64,000 nucleotides of DNA, from the NCBI RefSeq assembly GCF_016522535.1, contig NZ_JAEHOI010000011.1, positions 357,340 to 421,339 of the forward strand, given 5' to 3'. The first letter of the stretch is position 1; each line of letters begins with the position of its first letter. A program made the translations under genes and the position numbers. Source of the stretch: Leucobacter edaphi (lineage in GTDB: Bacteria > Actinomycetota > Actinomycetes > Actinomycetales > Microbacteriaceae). The notes beneath the pieces are model-generated. The model worked only from the letters and a program-made list of their open reading frames with translations. It had not been told where the DNA came from and ran no database searches. Shown in pieces: positions 33,635-41,892 of the stretch.

Positions 33635-35239
33635 ATGTCCTTATCGGATCCGCAAGCACCCCCGCCGCGTCTCCCGTCGGCGGCACTCCCGCTCGACCTG
33701 CTCGTCAGGCAGCTCGGCGAGGGGGTCGTCACGGTGCTGCACGCCCCGGAATCCCCGGCAGCGATGTCCGGCGTCTCCTACTTCGACAGCGAGGCCGAAC
33801 CGCAAACCCTGGTGGGCCAGCTGATCCTCGTCACCGCCCACGGTGAGTTCGCCCAGGACCGCTTCGCCGCGATCTGCGCGCAGCTCGCGGACGCGGGCGC
33901 CTGCGGAATCGTGATCCGGGCCGCGCAGGGCGCTGCCGACCCGGCGCTGCTCGCGGCGTGCGACGAATACGACCTGGAACTCCTCGCACTGGCCCCGGAA
34001 ATCGGCTGGCGCGAGTTCGACGCGCTCGCCAGCCGCCTCCTCGGCGAGCACGGCGCGGGCCTGCAACTCGGCACGAACTCGGGAGACCGCCTGTTCGCGC
34101 TCGCGAACTCGATCGCGCAGGTGTTCGGAGGCTCGGTCGCGATCGAGGATCACCGCCGGAACATCCTCGCCTACTCGGCGATCGCGGGCCAAGCCATCGA
34201 CAGCCTGCGCGCGAACGGCATTCTGACCCGGCGCACTCCGGACGGGCCCCTCAATGAAATCCGCTACCGCCAGGTGTTCTCCACCGACGGGGTGTCGCGC
34301 TTCCCCACCGAGGAGCCGTTCTCGCCGCGTGCGGCGGTGCCGCTGCGGGCGGGAAACATCACGCTCGGCTCGATCTGGGCGATCGACCCCGAGGGGCACG
34401 ACACCTCGATCCCTCTCTCCCCCGAGAAGCGCGATGTGCTGCTCGACGCGGCCCAGATCGCGGCCGGATACATCGTCGACGCGTGGCGCTTCGACCACGG
34501 CGACGAGCGTTCGAAGGAGACCGCGCTCCGCCGCTTCCTCGCGGGTTCCCCGCACGAGAACGACACGACGGTCCTCGGGATCCGCCCCGAGAAGCACTAC
34601 CTGGTCGTGGCGATCGAAAGCTCACGCGCCGCGGGCGCAGACATCAGCGAGCTCCGCACGGCCGCCTCGCGCCACCTCTCCGTCTACTTCCCCGGTAGCT
34701 CCTGCACGATCATCGACGGCCGCGTCATCGCGCTCGTTCCGGCGAGCTCGACGGAGCCGGTGTCCCGCTCGCTCGAGCGCCTCGTACCGGAGCTCACCCG
34801 GCTGTCCGGCGGCTCCTGCCACTGCGGCATCGGCGAGCCGCGGCGACCGGGATCGTCGTTCGCGGTCGATGCGGAGCGCGCGATCCGGATCGCAGAGTGC
34901 GCCGCCGAGCAGGGATTCTCGCTGGCGACCTCGGAGAAGGTGCAGCCGCAGCTCGTGCTGCGGGCCTGCGCGGACGCCCTGCAATCCGACGCGCTCCAGC
35001 TGCCGGAGACGCTCGCGCTGCTCGCGGCGCAAGAGGCGGAAACGCATACGACGCTGCTGGCGTGGCTGGAGGAGCGCGGTAACGCGCCGCGCGTCGCCGA
35101 GCGGCTGCGCGTGCACGAGCAGACCGTGCGCTACCGGATCCGCAAGGCAGAATCGCGGCTCGGGATCGACCTGTTCGATCCGGATCGGACGCTCGTCCTG
35201 TGGCTGCAGCTGCGCCTCGCCACGCTCCGGCCGGGCTAA
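33635..35239 (+). CDS. PucR-family transcriptional regulator
   Basis: A 534-aa regulator. Residues about 20-150 match the PucR N-terminal sensor domain (GVVTVLHAPE through LLALAPEIGWREFDALASRL). A GAF-like middle segment follows (about 160-290, FALANSIAQVFGGSVAIED). The C-terminal PucR HTH_30 domain (about 475-530) contains LAWLEERGNAPRVAERLRVH and EQTVRYRIRKAESRLGIDLF. Divergent from the LysA-like gene over 83 bp, so it probably controls that gene and the transporter operon beyond. Its 3' end is the first unit of a 38-bp tandem repeat. Confidence 0.88.
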   Translation: MSLSDPQAPPPRLPSAALPLDLLVRQLGEGVVTVLHAPESPAAMSGVSYFDSEAEPQTLVGQLILVTAHGEFAQDRFAAICAQLADAGACGIVIRAAQGAADPALLAACDEYDLELLALAPEIGWREFDALASRLLGEHGAGLQLGTNSGDRLFALANSIAQVFGGSVAIEDHRRNILAYSAIAGQAIDSLRANGILTRRTPDGPLNEIRYRQVFSTDGVSRFPTEEPFSPRAAVPLRAGNITLGSIWAIDPEGHDTSIPLSPEKRDVLLDAAQIAAGYIVDAWRFDHGDERSKETALRRFLAGSPHENDTTVLGIRPEKHYLVVAIESSRAAGADISELRTAASRHLSVYFPGSSCTIIDGRVIALVPASSTEPVSRSLERLVPELTRLSGGSCHCGIGEPRRPGSSFAVDAERAIRIAECAAEQGFSLATSEKVQPQLVLRACADALQSDALQLPETLALLAAQEAETHTTLLAWLEERGNAPRVAERLRVHEQTVRYRIRKAESRLGIDLFDPDRTLVLWLQLRLATLRPG

Positions 35240-35358
35240 CCCTTCAGCTGCGCCGCGCGACGCTGCGGCCGGACTAGCCCACCAGCTGCGCCGCACGACG
35301 CCGCGAGCGGGCTAACCTTCCAGCTGCGCCTCACGACACTATGAGCGGGCTAGCCCTC
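35207..35358. repeat. Four 38-bp tandem repeats carrying stop codons
   Basis: Units at 35207, 35245, 35283 and 35321 all start CAGCTGCGCC and end near GGGCTAACCC, GGACTAGCCC or GGGCTAGCCC. Unit 1 encodes the PucR C-terminus (QLRLATLRPG and stop). Units 2-4 are degenerate copies of the same coding end. Unit 4 also contains the stop codon of the convergent gene. GGGCTAGCCC is itself palindromic and reads TAG on both strands. Confidence 0.85.
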
Positions 35359-35787
35359 CTGCTCATCCTCGCGTCGCGGTTCCTCGCCGAAGCGGAATGC
35401 GCGCCCCGAGATGGCCGTCGGGGTGATGCGCACGAAGGTGGGTTTCAGTGTCGGGACGAACGGCTTGAGCGGCAGCGCCTCCGCCTGGGCGACCTCGGCC
35501 TCGAGCTCGAGCGCACGGGCCTCGCCGCGCACGACCACGCTCCAGCCCCCTTCGTCGTCGAAGCGGTCCACCTCGAACAGCACGTCGCTGTTGATCGTGA
35601 GCCCGGCGAGCTTGCTGCCGCCCGCGGTGCGGAAGACGAGTGTGCGACCATCGAGAACGAAGTTGATCGGGACCACATCCACGACATCGACGACGTGGGT
35701 GACGAGACGTCCGACCTGCTCGGTTCCGAGGCGCTCCCAGCACTGCTCGTCGGTGAGCTTGGTGACGGGATCGGAGATGAATTCCAT
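35350..35787 (-). CDS. Pyridoxamine 5'-phosphate oxidase-like flavin-binding protein
   Basis: A 145-aa split-barrel protein of the PNPOx-like superfamily. CWERLGTEQVGRLVTHV, VVPINFVLDGRTLVFRTAGG and SDVLFEVDRFDDEGGWSVVV fit the family core; members bind FMN or F420 and often act as small reductases. ATG 35787 (MEFISDP) is chosen: a -10-like GATAAT lies six bases upstream, implying a leaderless mRNA, and the longer frame is shadow. Its stop falls inside the 38-bp repeat array. Confidence 0.85.
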   Translation of the reverse strand: MEFISDPVTKLTDEQCWERLGTEQVGRLVTHVVDVVDVVPINFVLDGRTLVFRTAGGSKLAGLTINSDVLFEVDRFDDEGGWSVVVRGEARALELEAEVAQAEALPLKPFVPTLKPTFVRITPTAISGRAFRFGEEPRREDEQEG

Positions 35788-35818
35788 GTGTCTATTATCT
35801 CGCACCTGAGGCGGAACG

Positions 35819-36418
35819 CTATGGGGAATTTCCCTGGTCCGTCGATCCTCTGACCCTGCGCAGTTCGGCCAGGAGGAGCCCTCTCGCTTCGGCACCGCTA
35901 AGATCCCCGATGAGCACCCGGACGGTCAGGCCGTCCGCGATCGCGAGCAGCGTGCGGGCGGCACGCAGGGACCCGTCCGCTAGGAGTTTGTCCCCCCGAC
36001 CGCCAGCATCCTCGAGCAGGCGCGCGATCTCCTCCTCGGTGCCACGCTTCGCCTCGGCGAGGAGCCCGGCGATCTCCTCGTCAGCGGCCGATTTTGAGAG
36101 ATAGGCGTGCCAGACGCTCGCGCCGAATCTCGCCCGATCCGAGTCCGGGATCGCGTGCAACAGAATGTGCCGGAGGCGCTCCTCGGGGGCCTCGGGCAGA
36201 TCCTGATAGCGATCGTGAGCCAGGTCGATCATGGTCTCGCAGGCCGCCAGCACCAGAGCGTCGCGGGTGCCGAAGTGATGCTGCACCCGGCCGACGGACA
36301 CGCCGGCCTGATCGGCGACCCGGCGAAAAGTGACGCGCTCGATCCCCCCGCCCGCGATGAGCACCCACACGGCCTGAATGATCTCCTGGCGGCGGGCGTC
36401 GGAGGGCGAGGAAACCAT
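35819..36418 (-). CDS. TetR-family repressor
   Basis: A 199-aa regulator. N-terminal HTH (RQEIIQAVWVLIAGGGIERV, TFRRVADQAGVSVGRVQHHF) and a BetI-like C-terminal ligand domain (VWHAYLSKSAADEEIAGLLA). It is divergent from an alpha/beta-hydrolase gene; two palindromic operators sit in the 75-bp gap. Probably represses itself and the hydrolase until a substrate binds. Confidence 0.9.
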   Translation of the reverse strand: MVSSPSDARRQEIIQAVWVLIAGGGIERVTFRRVADQAGVSVGRVQHHFGTRDALVLAACETMIDLAHDRYQDLPEAPEERLRHILLHAIPDSDRARFGASVWHAYLSKSAADEEIAGLLAEAKRGTEEEIARLLEDAGGRGDKLLADGSLRAARTLLAIADGLTVRVLIGDLSGAEARGLLLAELRRVRGSTDQGNSP

Positions 36419-36432
36419 GCACCCACCCTAGC

Positions 36433-36473
36433 AATACGTTCGTATCGAATCGATGCTACGATACGGACGTATT
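36433..36473. promoter_or_regulatory. Double TetR operator, TACGNNCGTA
   Basis: ATACGTTCGTAT (36434-36445) and ATACGGACGTAT (36461-36472) are two copies of ATACGNNCGTAT, centred 27 bp apart. The copies are also mirror images: bases 36433-36447 and 36459-36473 form a 15-bp inverted repeat broken only at one position per arm, with an 11-bp spacer. Located between divergent TetR and hydrolase genes. Confidence 0.85.
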
Positions 36474-36493
36474 GATTTCCGGGAGGGCGCAAC

Positions 36494-37525
36494 GTGACGA
36501 AGCAGACGGATCCGCCGAGGCCGCCTCGGCGCTGGCCCCGGCGCGCGGCACTCGTTGTGGTGAGCGCGCTCGCCGCGGTCCAGGTCATCTCCTGGACCAC
36601 CGCAACCCCGCAGGTCGGCCACTTCCGGAGCTCCGCCGATCACGACGCATACGCCGAGGCGTATGCCAGCGCCCTTTCCGAGATGCCCCCGCCCACGCGC
36701 ACCTTCGACCTGGAAACCTCGTTCGGCACCGTCCGGGGTTACGAGTGGGTGGGGCCGAACGCCTCGGCCACGCCGGTGCTGCTCCTCCCCGGACGCGGCA
36801 GCGGCGTGCCCATGTGGTCGGAGAATCTCCCGGAGATGCGCAAGCATCGAACCGTCTACGCGTTCGATGCGATCGGAGACGCGGGCCCCTCGACGCAGTC
36901 CGCGCCGATCACCGACGACCGAGACCAGGCAGAGTGGATCGAGGACGCCCTGGTCCGGCTCAAGATCGAGCGAGTCCACGTGGTCGGCCACTCGTTCGGG
37001 GCAACCCTCGCCGCGGCCCTGGCGTTGCACTTCCCCGAGCGGGTGGCAACGCTGACACTGCTCGAACCGGCGTTCGTCCTCGGCTGGCCGCCGATCGGCA
37101 CGCTGCTCTGGTCGATCCCGGCATCGCTCCCCTTCCTGCCGCAGGAGTGGAGAGACACCGCGGTCGCGCGCGTCGCGGGCGAGGACCCCGAGGAAATGGA
37201 CCTCGATGATCCCGTCACCCGGATGATCACCCTCGGTGGCACGGGCTACTCCGCGGAGCTTCCGACTCCGCGACCGCTGTCCGACGAGCAACTGGGGCAA
37301 CTCGCAATGCCGGTCTATGTCGCTCTCGCCGACGCGAGCACGATCACGCGGGGGACGGCATCCCTCCCGAAAACCGAGGCGATCCCCGATGTCACGTCAA
37401 AAGTCTGGCCGCGCACGAGCCACTCGCTCCCCATGCAGGTCGTCGTGCCGCTGACCGAGGAACTCGAAGCCCACTGGGCCTCCGGGGATCGGCCACAGCG
37501 CGCGAGCGCCGGCTCCCGAAACTGA
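36494..37525 (+). CDS. Membrane-anchored or secreted alpha/beta hydrolase
   Basis: A 343-aa hydrolase. An N-terminal basic stretch followed by one hydrophobic helix (AALVVVSALAAVQVISW) suggests a signal anchor. Core: LLLPGRGSGVPMWSENLPEM (oxyanion region), nucleophile elbow VVGHSFGAT (Ser), a likely catalytic Asp near VALADAST and His near WPRTSHSLPMQ. GTG 36494 has GGAGGG upstream. Substrate unknown; control by the divergent TetR protein suggests a xenobiotic ester, lactone or signalling lipid. Confidence 0.85.
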   Translation: MTKQTDPPRPPRRWPRRAALVVVSALAAVQVISWTTATPQVGHFRSSADHDAYAEAYASALSEMPPPTRTFDLETSFGTVRGYEWVGPNASATPVLLLPGRGSGVPMWSENLPEMRKHRTVYAFDAIGDAGPSTQSAPITDDRDQAEWIEDALVRLKIERVHVVGHSFGATLAAALALHFPERVATLTLLEPAFVLGWPPIGTLLWSIPASLPFLPQEWRDTAVARVAGEDPEEMDLDDPVTRMITLGGTGYSAELPTPRPLSDEQLGQLAMPVYVALADASTITRGTASLPKTEAIPDVTSKVWPRTSHSLPMQVVVPLTEELEAHWASGDRPQRASAGSRN

Positions 37526-37648
37526 ACGCGCCAAATCCTGGCCCGTTCGAGCCATCGGCCCCGCTCCAACGCCGTGCGCCCTAAAGTTCACCCGTCATCG
37601 GGCGGAATCTCCCGGGCGTTGCCCCGCCCGGCCCGATACGCTGAAACC

Positions 37649-38590
37649 ATGAGCGACCTGCGAGACTCCGGCGATGCCTGGGTGACCGCGTCGGACGGGG
37701 GCCGCTACTGGGGGCGCTTCGGCGCGGCCGGGCTGCTCATCCACGACCGGGATCTCGACGCGATCCTGCTCCAGCATCGCGTCACCTGGAGCGATCACGG
37801 CGACACGTGGGGCATCCCCGGCGGGGCCCGCCACGAGGGCGAGTCGGCGATCGACGGCGCGATCCGCGAGTCGCAGGAGGAAGCCGGGATCCCCGATGGG
37901 GCCGTGATTCCGCGCTACACCCACGTGCTCGATCGCGGCGGCTGGACCTACACGACGCTCATCGCCGACGTGCGCACGCCCTTCGAACCAGAAATCACCG
38001 ACCCCGAGAGCCACGCGCTCGCCTGGGTGCCGGTCGACGAGGTCACAGCGCTGCCGCTGCACCCCGCGTTCGCGAAGAGCTGGGAGCTGCTGCGTCCGCT
38101 GCTCGCGAGCACCCCGACCGTGATCGTGGACGCGGCGAACGTGATCGGCTCCGTGCCCGACGGCTGGTGGCGCGACCGTCGCGGCGCCGCGGTGCGGCTG
38201 CGCGATCGCCTCACGCTGCTCGCGGCGAACCCCGCGGGCGTGCGGGCCGGATTCCTCGACCTCCCGGAAACGGAGACGCCCGGCCTGGAGCGCGCCTATC
38301 CGGACTGGATCATGATCACCGAGGGCTCAGCCCGCGGGATCGGTGGCACGGAGGTGGTGCGCGTGGTCGACGCCGCCGAGGTCGGCGACGACGCGATCGT
38401 CGCCGTCACCGAGGAGCTCGCTGCCGCGGGCGCCGTGACCACGATCGTCACGAGCGACGCCGAGCTGAAGGTGCGGGTGCGCGCCGCGGGCGGCACGACC
38501 ACCCGGGGCGTCAAGAAGCTCCTGAAGATTCTGCCGAAGCTCGCCGATTCCCCGGATCGCCCCGAGGAGGTCGAGGCGCTGCCCGACTAG
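37649..38590 (+). CDS. Nudix hydrolase fused to a YacP/NYN-type nuclease domain
   Basis: A 313-aa fusion. Residues about 20-155 form a Nudix domain with the box GGARHEGESAIDGAIRESQE followed by EAGI (metal-binding REXXEE-type core). Residues about 160-305 resemble the PIN-like YacP/NYN RNase family: TVIVDAANVIGS, DWIMITEGSARGIGGTEVVR and IVTSDAELKVRVRAAGG, with conserved acidic residues. ATG 37649 begins MSDLRDSGD. Nudix enzymes hydrolyse nucleoside diphosphate derivatives and YacP-like proteins act on RNA, so a combined RNA-processing or cap-removing role is attractive but unproven. Confidence 0.82.
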   Translation: MSDLRDSGDAWVTASDGGRYWGRFGAAGLLIHDRDLDAILLQHRVTWSDHGDTWGIPGGARHEGESAIDGAIRESQEEAGIPDGAVIPRYTHVLDRGGWTYTTLIADVRTPFEPEITDPESHALAWVPVDEVTALPLHPAFAKSWELLRPLLASTPTVIVDAANVIGSVPDGWWRDRRGAAVRLRDRLTLLAANPAGVRAGFLDLPETETPGLERAYPDWIMITEGSARGIGGTEVVRVVDAAEVGDDAIVAVTEELAAAGAVTTIVTSDAELKVRVRAAGGTTTRGVKKLLKILPKLADSPDRPEEVEALPD

Positions 38591-38682
38591 GGGCGACGCC
38601 CCGGATCAATCCGCTCGGGGCCGCGAATGTTCCGGCCAAGGGATCGCCGCGCGCGCCCGGGCACGCCGGACCCGCGCAGAGA

Positions 38683-39153
38683 CTACTTCTCGACGAGGAT
38701 CCCGTCGTCGTCTGCCCAGACCGTGGCGCCGGGCACGAAGCGCACGCCGCCGATCTCGACCTCGACGTCGAGTTCCCCCTCGCCCGTCTTCGTGGACTTG
38801 GCCGGGTTGGAGCCCAGGGCCTTCACCCCGAACGGGAGCGTGCCGATCGCCACGCGGTCGCGGATCGCGCCGTTGACAATGAGACCCGACCAGCCATTAT
38901 CGACCGCGAGGCCAGCGATCACGTCTCCGACGAGCGCCGTCTCGAGCGATCCCCCGCCGTCGATCACGAGGACGGCGCCGTCACCCGGGCCGGAGAGCAC
39001 CTGCTTGAGCAGCGCGTTGTCCTGGAAGCACTTGACCGTGCGAATGGTGCCGGAAAAACCGCTCATGCCGCCGATGTTCTGGAACTGCAGCGATACCGAC
39101 TGCAGTTCGTGGCCGCGCTCGTCATACAGGTCTGCGGTGCAGATCTGAGCCAT
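38683..39153 (-). CDS. RraA-like protein (RNase E regulator / HMG aldolase family)
   Basis: A 156-aa RraA-fold protein. Typical segments are [49 protein letters not shown] and [10 protein letters not shown], the last holding the Arg-Asp pair of the metal-dependent 4-hydroxy-4-methyl-2-oxoglutarate/oxaloacetate aldolase activity. Sequence alone does not separate RNase E inhibition from aldolase or decarboxylase activity. Convergent with the Nudix-NYN gene. Confidence 0.85.
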   Translation of the reverse strand: MAQICTADLYDERGHELQSVSLQFQNIGGMSGFSGTIRTVKCFQDNALLKQVLSGPGDGAVLVIDGGGSLETALVGDVIAGLAVDNGWSGLIVNGAIRDRVAIGTLPFGVKALGSNPAKSTKTGEGELDVEVEIGGVRFVPGATVWADDDGILVEK

Positions 39154-39271
39154 TTGGGGTCTCCCTCCGATCGGCGCCGTTCGGTCGCCGGATCTTCTTC
39201 AACGCTACCCGGTGCCGCTGACATTCGGAGCGATTCCTGCGGCAGATGACGACTTGCGCGGTTGAAATCCG

Positions 39272-39307
39272 GTGATGTACAAATGTACATGTACAGATGT
39301 ACATCAC
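39272..39307 (+). promoter_or_regulatory. 36-bp near-perfect palindromic TetR operator
   Basis: GTGATGTACA (39272-39281) is mirrored by TGTACATCAC (39298-39307), and the centre TGTACATGTACA (39284-39295) is a perfect 12-bp palindrome. The two 18-base half-arms differ at two positions. The element contains four TGTACA/ATGTAC sites and lies 65 bp upstream of the TetR gene start. Confidence 0.82.
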
Positions 39308-39372
39308 GGGCCCGGCCGCCGCACCCGGCGATCGGAGCCCGCGAACACGATCGCACCGCACAGGAGACTCCG

Positions 39373-39969
39373 ATGCTCGCCGAGCCGGCCGCACCGCGCA
39401 AGCGGGACCCCGAGGGGCGTCGCCGCGCCATCCTCGAGGCCGCAACGGAGCTCATCGTCGAGAGCGGCGCCGCCGCCCTCACGCACCGGGCCGTCGCCGC
39501 GCGCGCCGGCGTACCGCTCGGCTCCACGACGCAGTACTTCGCATCGATCGACGAGCTCAGGGACTCGGCGCTGCAGGTGCTCGCCGACGAGATCGAACTC
39601 TCCCTGGCTCGCATGGAACCGGCAATTGCCCTGATCCACGAGCGGCCGGAGGTCGCGCTCGCCGAGGCGATCGACTTTCTCTCGGACCGCCGCGCGGTCC
39701 TTTCGGACATCGCTCTCCTCACCACGGCGGTCACCGATCCGCGGCTCAACGAGCTGGCCCTTCGCTGGACCAATCGGCTCATCGAGATGCTCGCCGCCCA
39801 CATCGGACGCGCGCGCGCCACGGCGATCGCGCTGTACCTCGACGGCGCCGCGATCAACGCGGGGCTGAGCGGCGGGCCGATCCCCGTCGCCGACATCACA
39901 CGAACACTTAGAGCCCTGGTCGAGATGCCGATTCCGCTCGAGGACCCCGGAGCCCGATCTGGATCCTGA
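39373..39969 (+). CDS. TetR-family repressor
   Basis: A 198-aa regulator. HTH: RRAILEAATELIVESGAAAL, THRAVAARAGVPLGSTTQYF; the C-terminal helices (DIALLTTAVTDPRLNELALR) form the ligand pocket. ATG 39373 with AGGAG upstream; the longer frame would include the operator. It precedes a 14-TM exporter gene in the same direction by 295 bp and is the probable regulator of that exporter. Confidence 0.9.
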   Translation: MLAEPAAPRKRDPEGRRRAILEAATELIVESGAAALTHRAVAARAGVPLGSTTQYFASIDELRDSALQVLADEIELSLARMEPAIALIHERPEVALAEAIDFLSDRRAVLSDIALLTTAVTDPRLNELALRWTNRLIEMLAAHIGRARATAIALYLDGAAINAGLSGGPIPVADITRTLRALVEMPIPLEDPGARSGS

Positions 39970-40133
39970 TCCGGATCGCTGCGAGACCCGGATCCCGGCG
40001 GCACCGCACGGACGCGCCACCGCCACCACACCGCATCCACCCACCGAACACTCGACTCCCCCGGCCACCCCAGGCCAACTCCGTGCCCGCCGGCGGCGGA
40101 CCCGTCGGCCCCACCGCACGATCGGATCACATT

Positions 40134-40158
40134 GCTCCGATCCGATCCGAATCGGAGC
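40134..40158 (+). promoter_or_regulatory. Inverted repeat upstream of exporter gene
   Basis: GCTCCGAT (40134-40141) pairs with ATCGGAGC (40151-40158) across nine bases, with an extra GATCCGATCC run between. The rest of 39970-40264 is C-rich, carries no gene, and could be a leader. This may be an operator or an RNA hairpin. Confidence 0.45.
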
Positions 40159-40264
40159 CGCCCGCTCCCCACCGCGATCAGCGGCTCACCCTCACTCACC
40201 CGCTCTGCGCCCCCGGTTTCACCCATCACCCTCACCCATCACCCCAGCATCAGAAAGGCACCCC

Positions 40265-41824
40265 ATGTCCTCCACCCATCCCATCGCGCTGCCGCAGCCG
40301 GGCCCCATGAGCAAGGCCCGACGCTGGGCGGCGCTCGCCGTGCTCTCGGCGAGCCTGCTGGTGATCACGATGGACATGACGATCCTCAACATCGCCCTCC
40401 CCGCGCTGGCCGCGGAGCTCAACCCCACCTCGGATCAGCAGTTGTGGATCGTCGACGTGTACTCCCTGGTGCTCGCTGGACTCCTCGTCACCTTCGCAGC
40501 GGTCGCGGATCGCTGGGGTCGCAAGCGCATGCTCATGCTGGGCTACCTCATCTTCGGCGGGGCGTCGCTACTCGTGTTCTTCGCGAACAGCGCGGAGATG
40601 GTGATCGCGATCCGCGCGATGCTCGGCGTCGGCGGCGCGATGATCATGCCGGTTACCCTTTCCCTGATCAGGATCATCTTCACGAACCCGAAGGAGCGGG
40701 CGACGGCGCTCAGCATCTGGGCGGCCGTGTCCAGCCTCGGCGCGGCGGTCGGCCCGCTCGTGGGCGGCCTCCTGCTCGAGTTCTTCTCCTGGCACGCGGC
40801 GTTCCTCGTGAACGTTCCGCTCATGTTCGGCGCCGTGATCGCGGCCCTCTTCATCATCTCGGAGTCCCGCGTCGCGAAGCCGGGCCCGCTCGACGTGCTC
40901 GCAGCCGCGCTCTCGCTCGCGGGAATGACGCTGGTCGTGTGGGCGATCAAGATCTTCGGCAAGCACGCGAGCCTGTTCGTACCCGAGGCGCTCGTCGCGT
41001 TCTTCATCGGCGCCGCGCTACTCGCCTGGTTCGTGGTCCGCTGCGTCCGCAGCGATCATCCGCTGCTCGATCTCAAGCTGTTCGAGAGCCGCGTCTTCTC
41101 CGCGGGCATCATCGCTGCCCTCGGCTCGACCTTCGCGATGATCGCGGCAATGCTCCTGATCGCGCAGTGGATGCAGCTCGTCGACGGCGCGACGCCGTTC
41201 GAGGCAGGCATCCGCATGTTCCCCGTCGCGATCATGGGCGCCATCTCCTCGCTCGCGGCCCCGCCGCTCGCGAGGCTCATCGGGGCGCGCGCCGTGCAGG
41301 CGGGCGGGCTCGTGCTCGGCGGCATCGGCATGCTCGTGATCGGCGTCCAGCCGGGCACCCTGCACACCGCGACCGTGATCACCGCGCTGCTGCTCGTGGG
41401 CGCCGGCACCGGATCGCTCGCGATCGGATCCGCGATGATCATGTCCGGATCGCCGGAAGAGCGCGCGGGTAACGCCGGCGCGCTCGAGGAGACGTCGTAC
41501 GAGATCGGTGCGCTGCTCGGCGTCGCCGTGCTCGGCAGCATCGCGGCCGTCCAGTTCCGGCAGGAATTCGCGGCGACCGCGGCCTTCGAGAAGCTCTCCG
41601 CGAGCTCCCCCGAGCTCGCACAGCGCTCGCAGGAGTCGCTCGGCGCGGCCGTCGCGATCGCGAACGAGCAGGGGCTGCCCGAGGTCATCTCCTCGGCCGG
41701 TGTCGCGTTCACGCACGCGATGCAGTGGGCTGGCCTGGTGGGCGCGATCCTGATGTTCGCCGTCGCCGCGACCACGTTCTTCCTCACCCCGAAGGGGACG
41801 GACATTTCGGAGGGAGCGCACTGA
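40265..41824 (+). CDS. DHA2-type MFS drug exporter (14 TM)
   Basis: A 519-aa proton-driven efflux protein of the EmrB/QacA group. MDMTILNIALPALAAEL is the motif D1-type first helix; LVTFAAVADRWGRKRMLMLG is motif A; LGAAVGPLVGGLL is the export-specific motif C. About 14 hydrophobic segments, and the length is right for the family. AAAGG upstream of ATG 40265. Preceded by a TetR gene, typical for inducible multidrug pumps. Confidence 0.93.
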   Translation: MSSTHPIALPQPGPMSKARRWAALAVLSASLLVITMDMTILNIALPALAAELNPTSDQQLWIVDVYSLVLAGLLVTFAAVADRWGRKRMLMLGYLIFGGASLLVFFANSAEMVIAIRAMLGVGGAMIMPVTLSLIRIIFTNPKERATALSIWAAVSSLGAAVGPLVGGLLLEFFSWHAAFLVNVPLMFGAVIAALFIISESRVAKPGPLDVLAAALSLAGMTLVVWAIKIFGKHASLFVPEALVAFFIGAALLAWFVVRCVRSDHPLLDLKLFESRVFSAGIIAALGSTFAMIAAMLLIAQWMQLVDGATPFEAGIRMFPVAIMGAISSLAAPPLARLIGARAVQAGGLVLGGIGMLVIGVQPGTLHTATVITALLLVGAGTGSLAIGSAMIMSGSPEERAGNAGALEETSYEIGALLGVAVLGSIAAVQFRQEFAATAAFEKLSASSPELAQRSQESLGAAVAIANEQGLPEVISSAGVAFTHAMQWAGLVGAILMFAVAATTFFLTPKGTDISEGAH

Positions 41825-41845
41825 TCTGCGCATCGGAGAGTCGCG

Positions 41846-41873
41846 GATTCCGGCTGAACTCCCGGCCGGAATC
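41846..41873 (+). terminator. Hairpin after exporter gene
   Basis: GATTCCGGC (41846-41854) pairs with GCCGGAATC (41865-41873), 22 bp after the stop codon of the exporter gene and 20 bp before the stop of the convergent nuclease gene. No T-run; possible bidirectional terminator. Confidence 0.5.
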
Positions 41874-41892
41874 TCGACAATCCGGTTGAGAA

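Noticed and set aside
32148..33824. 558-codon plus-strand frame opposite the LysA-like gene
   Set aside because: Shadow; PLP-enzyme motifs are all on the minus strand.
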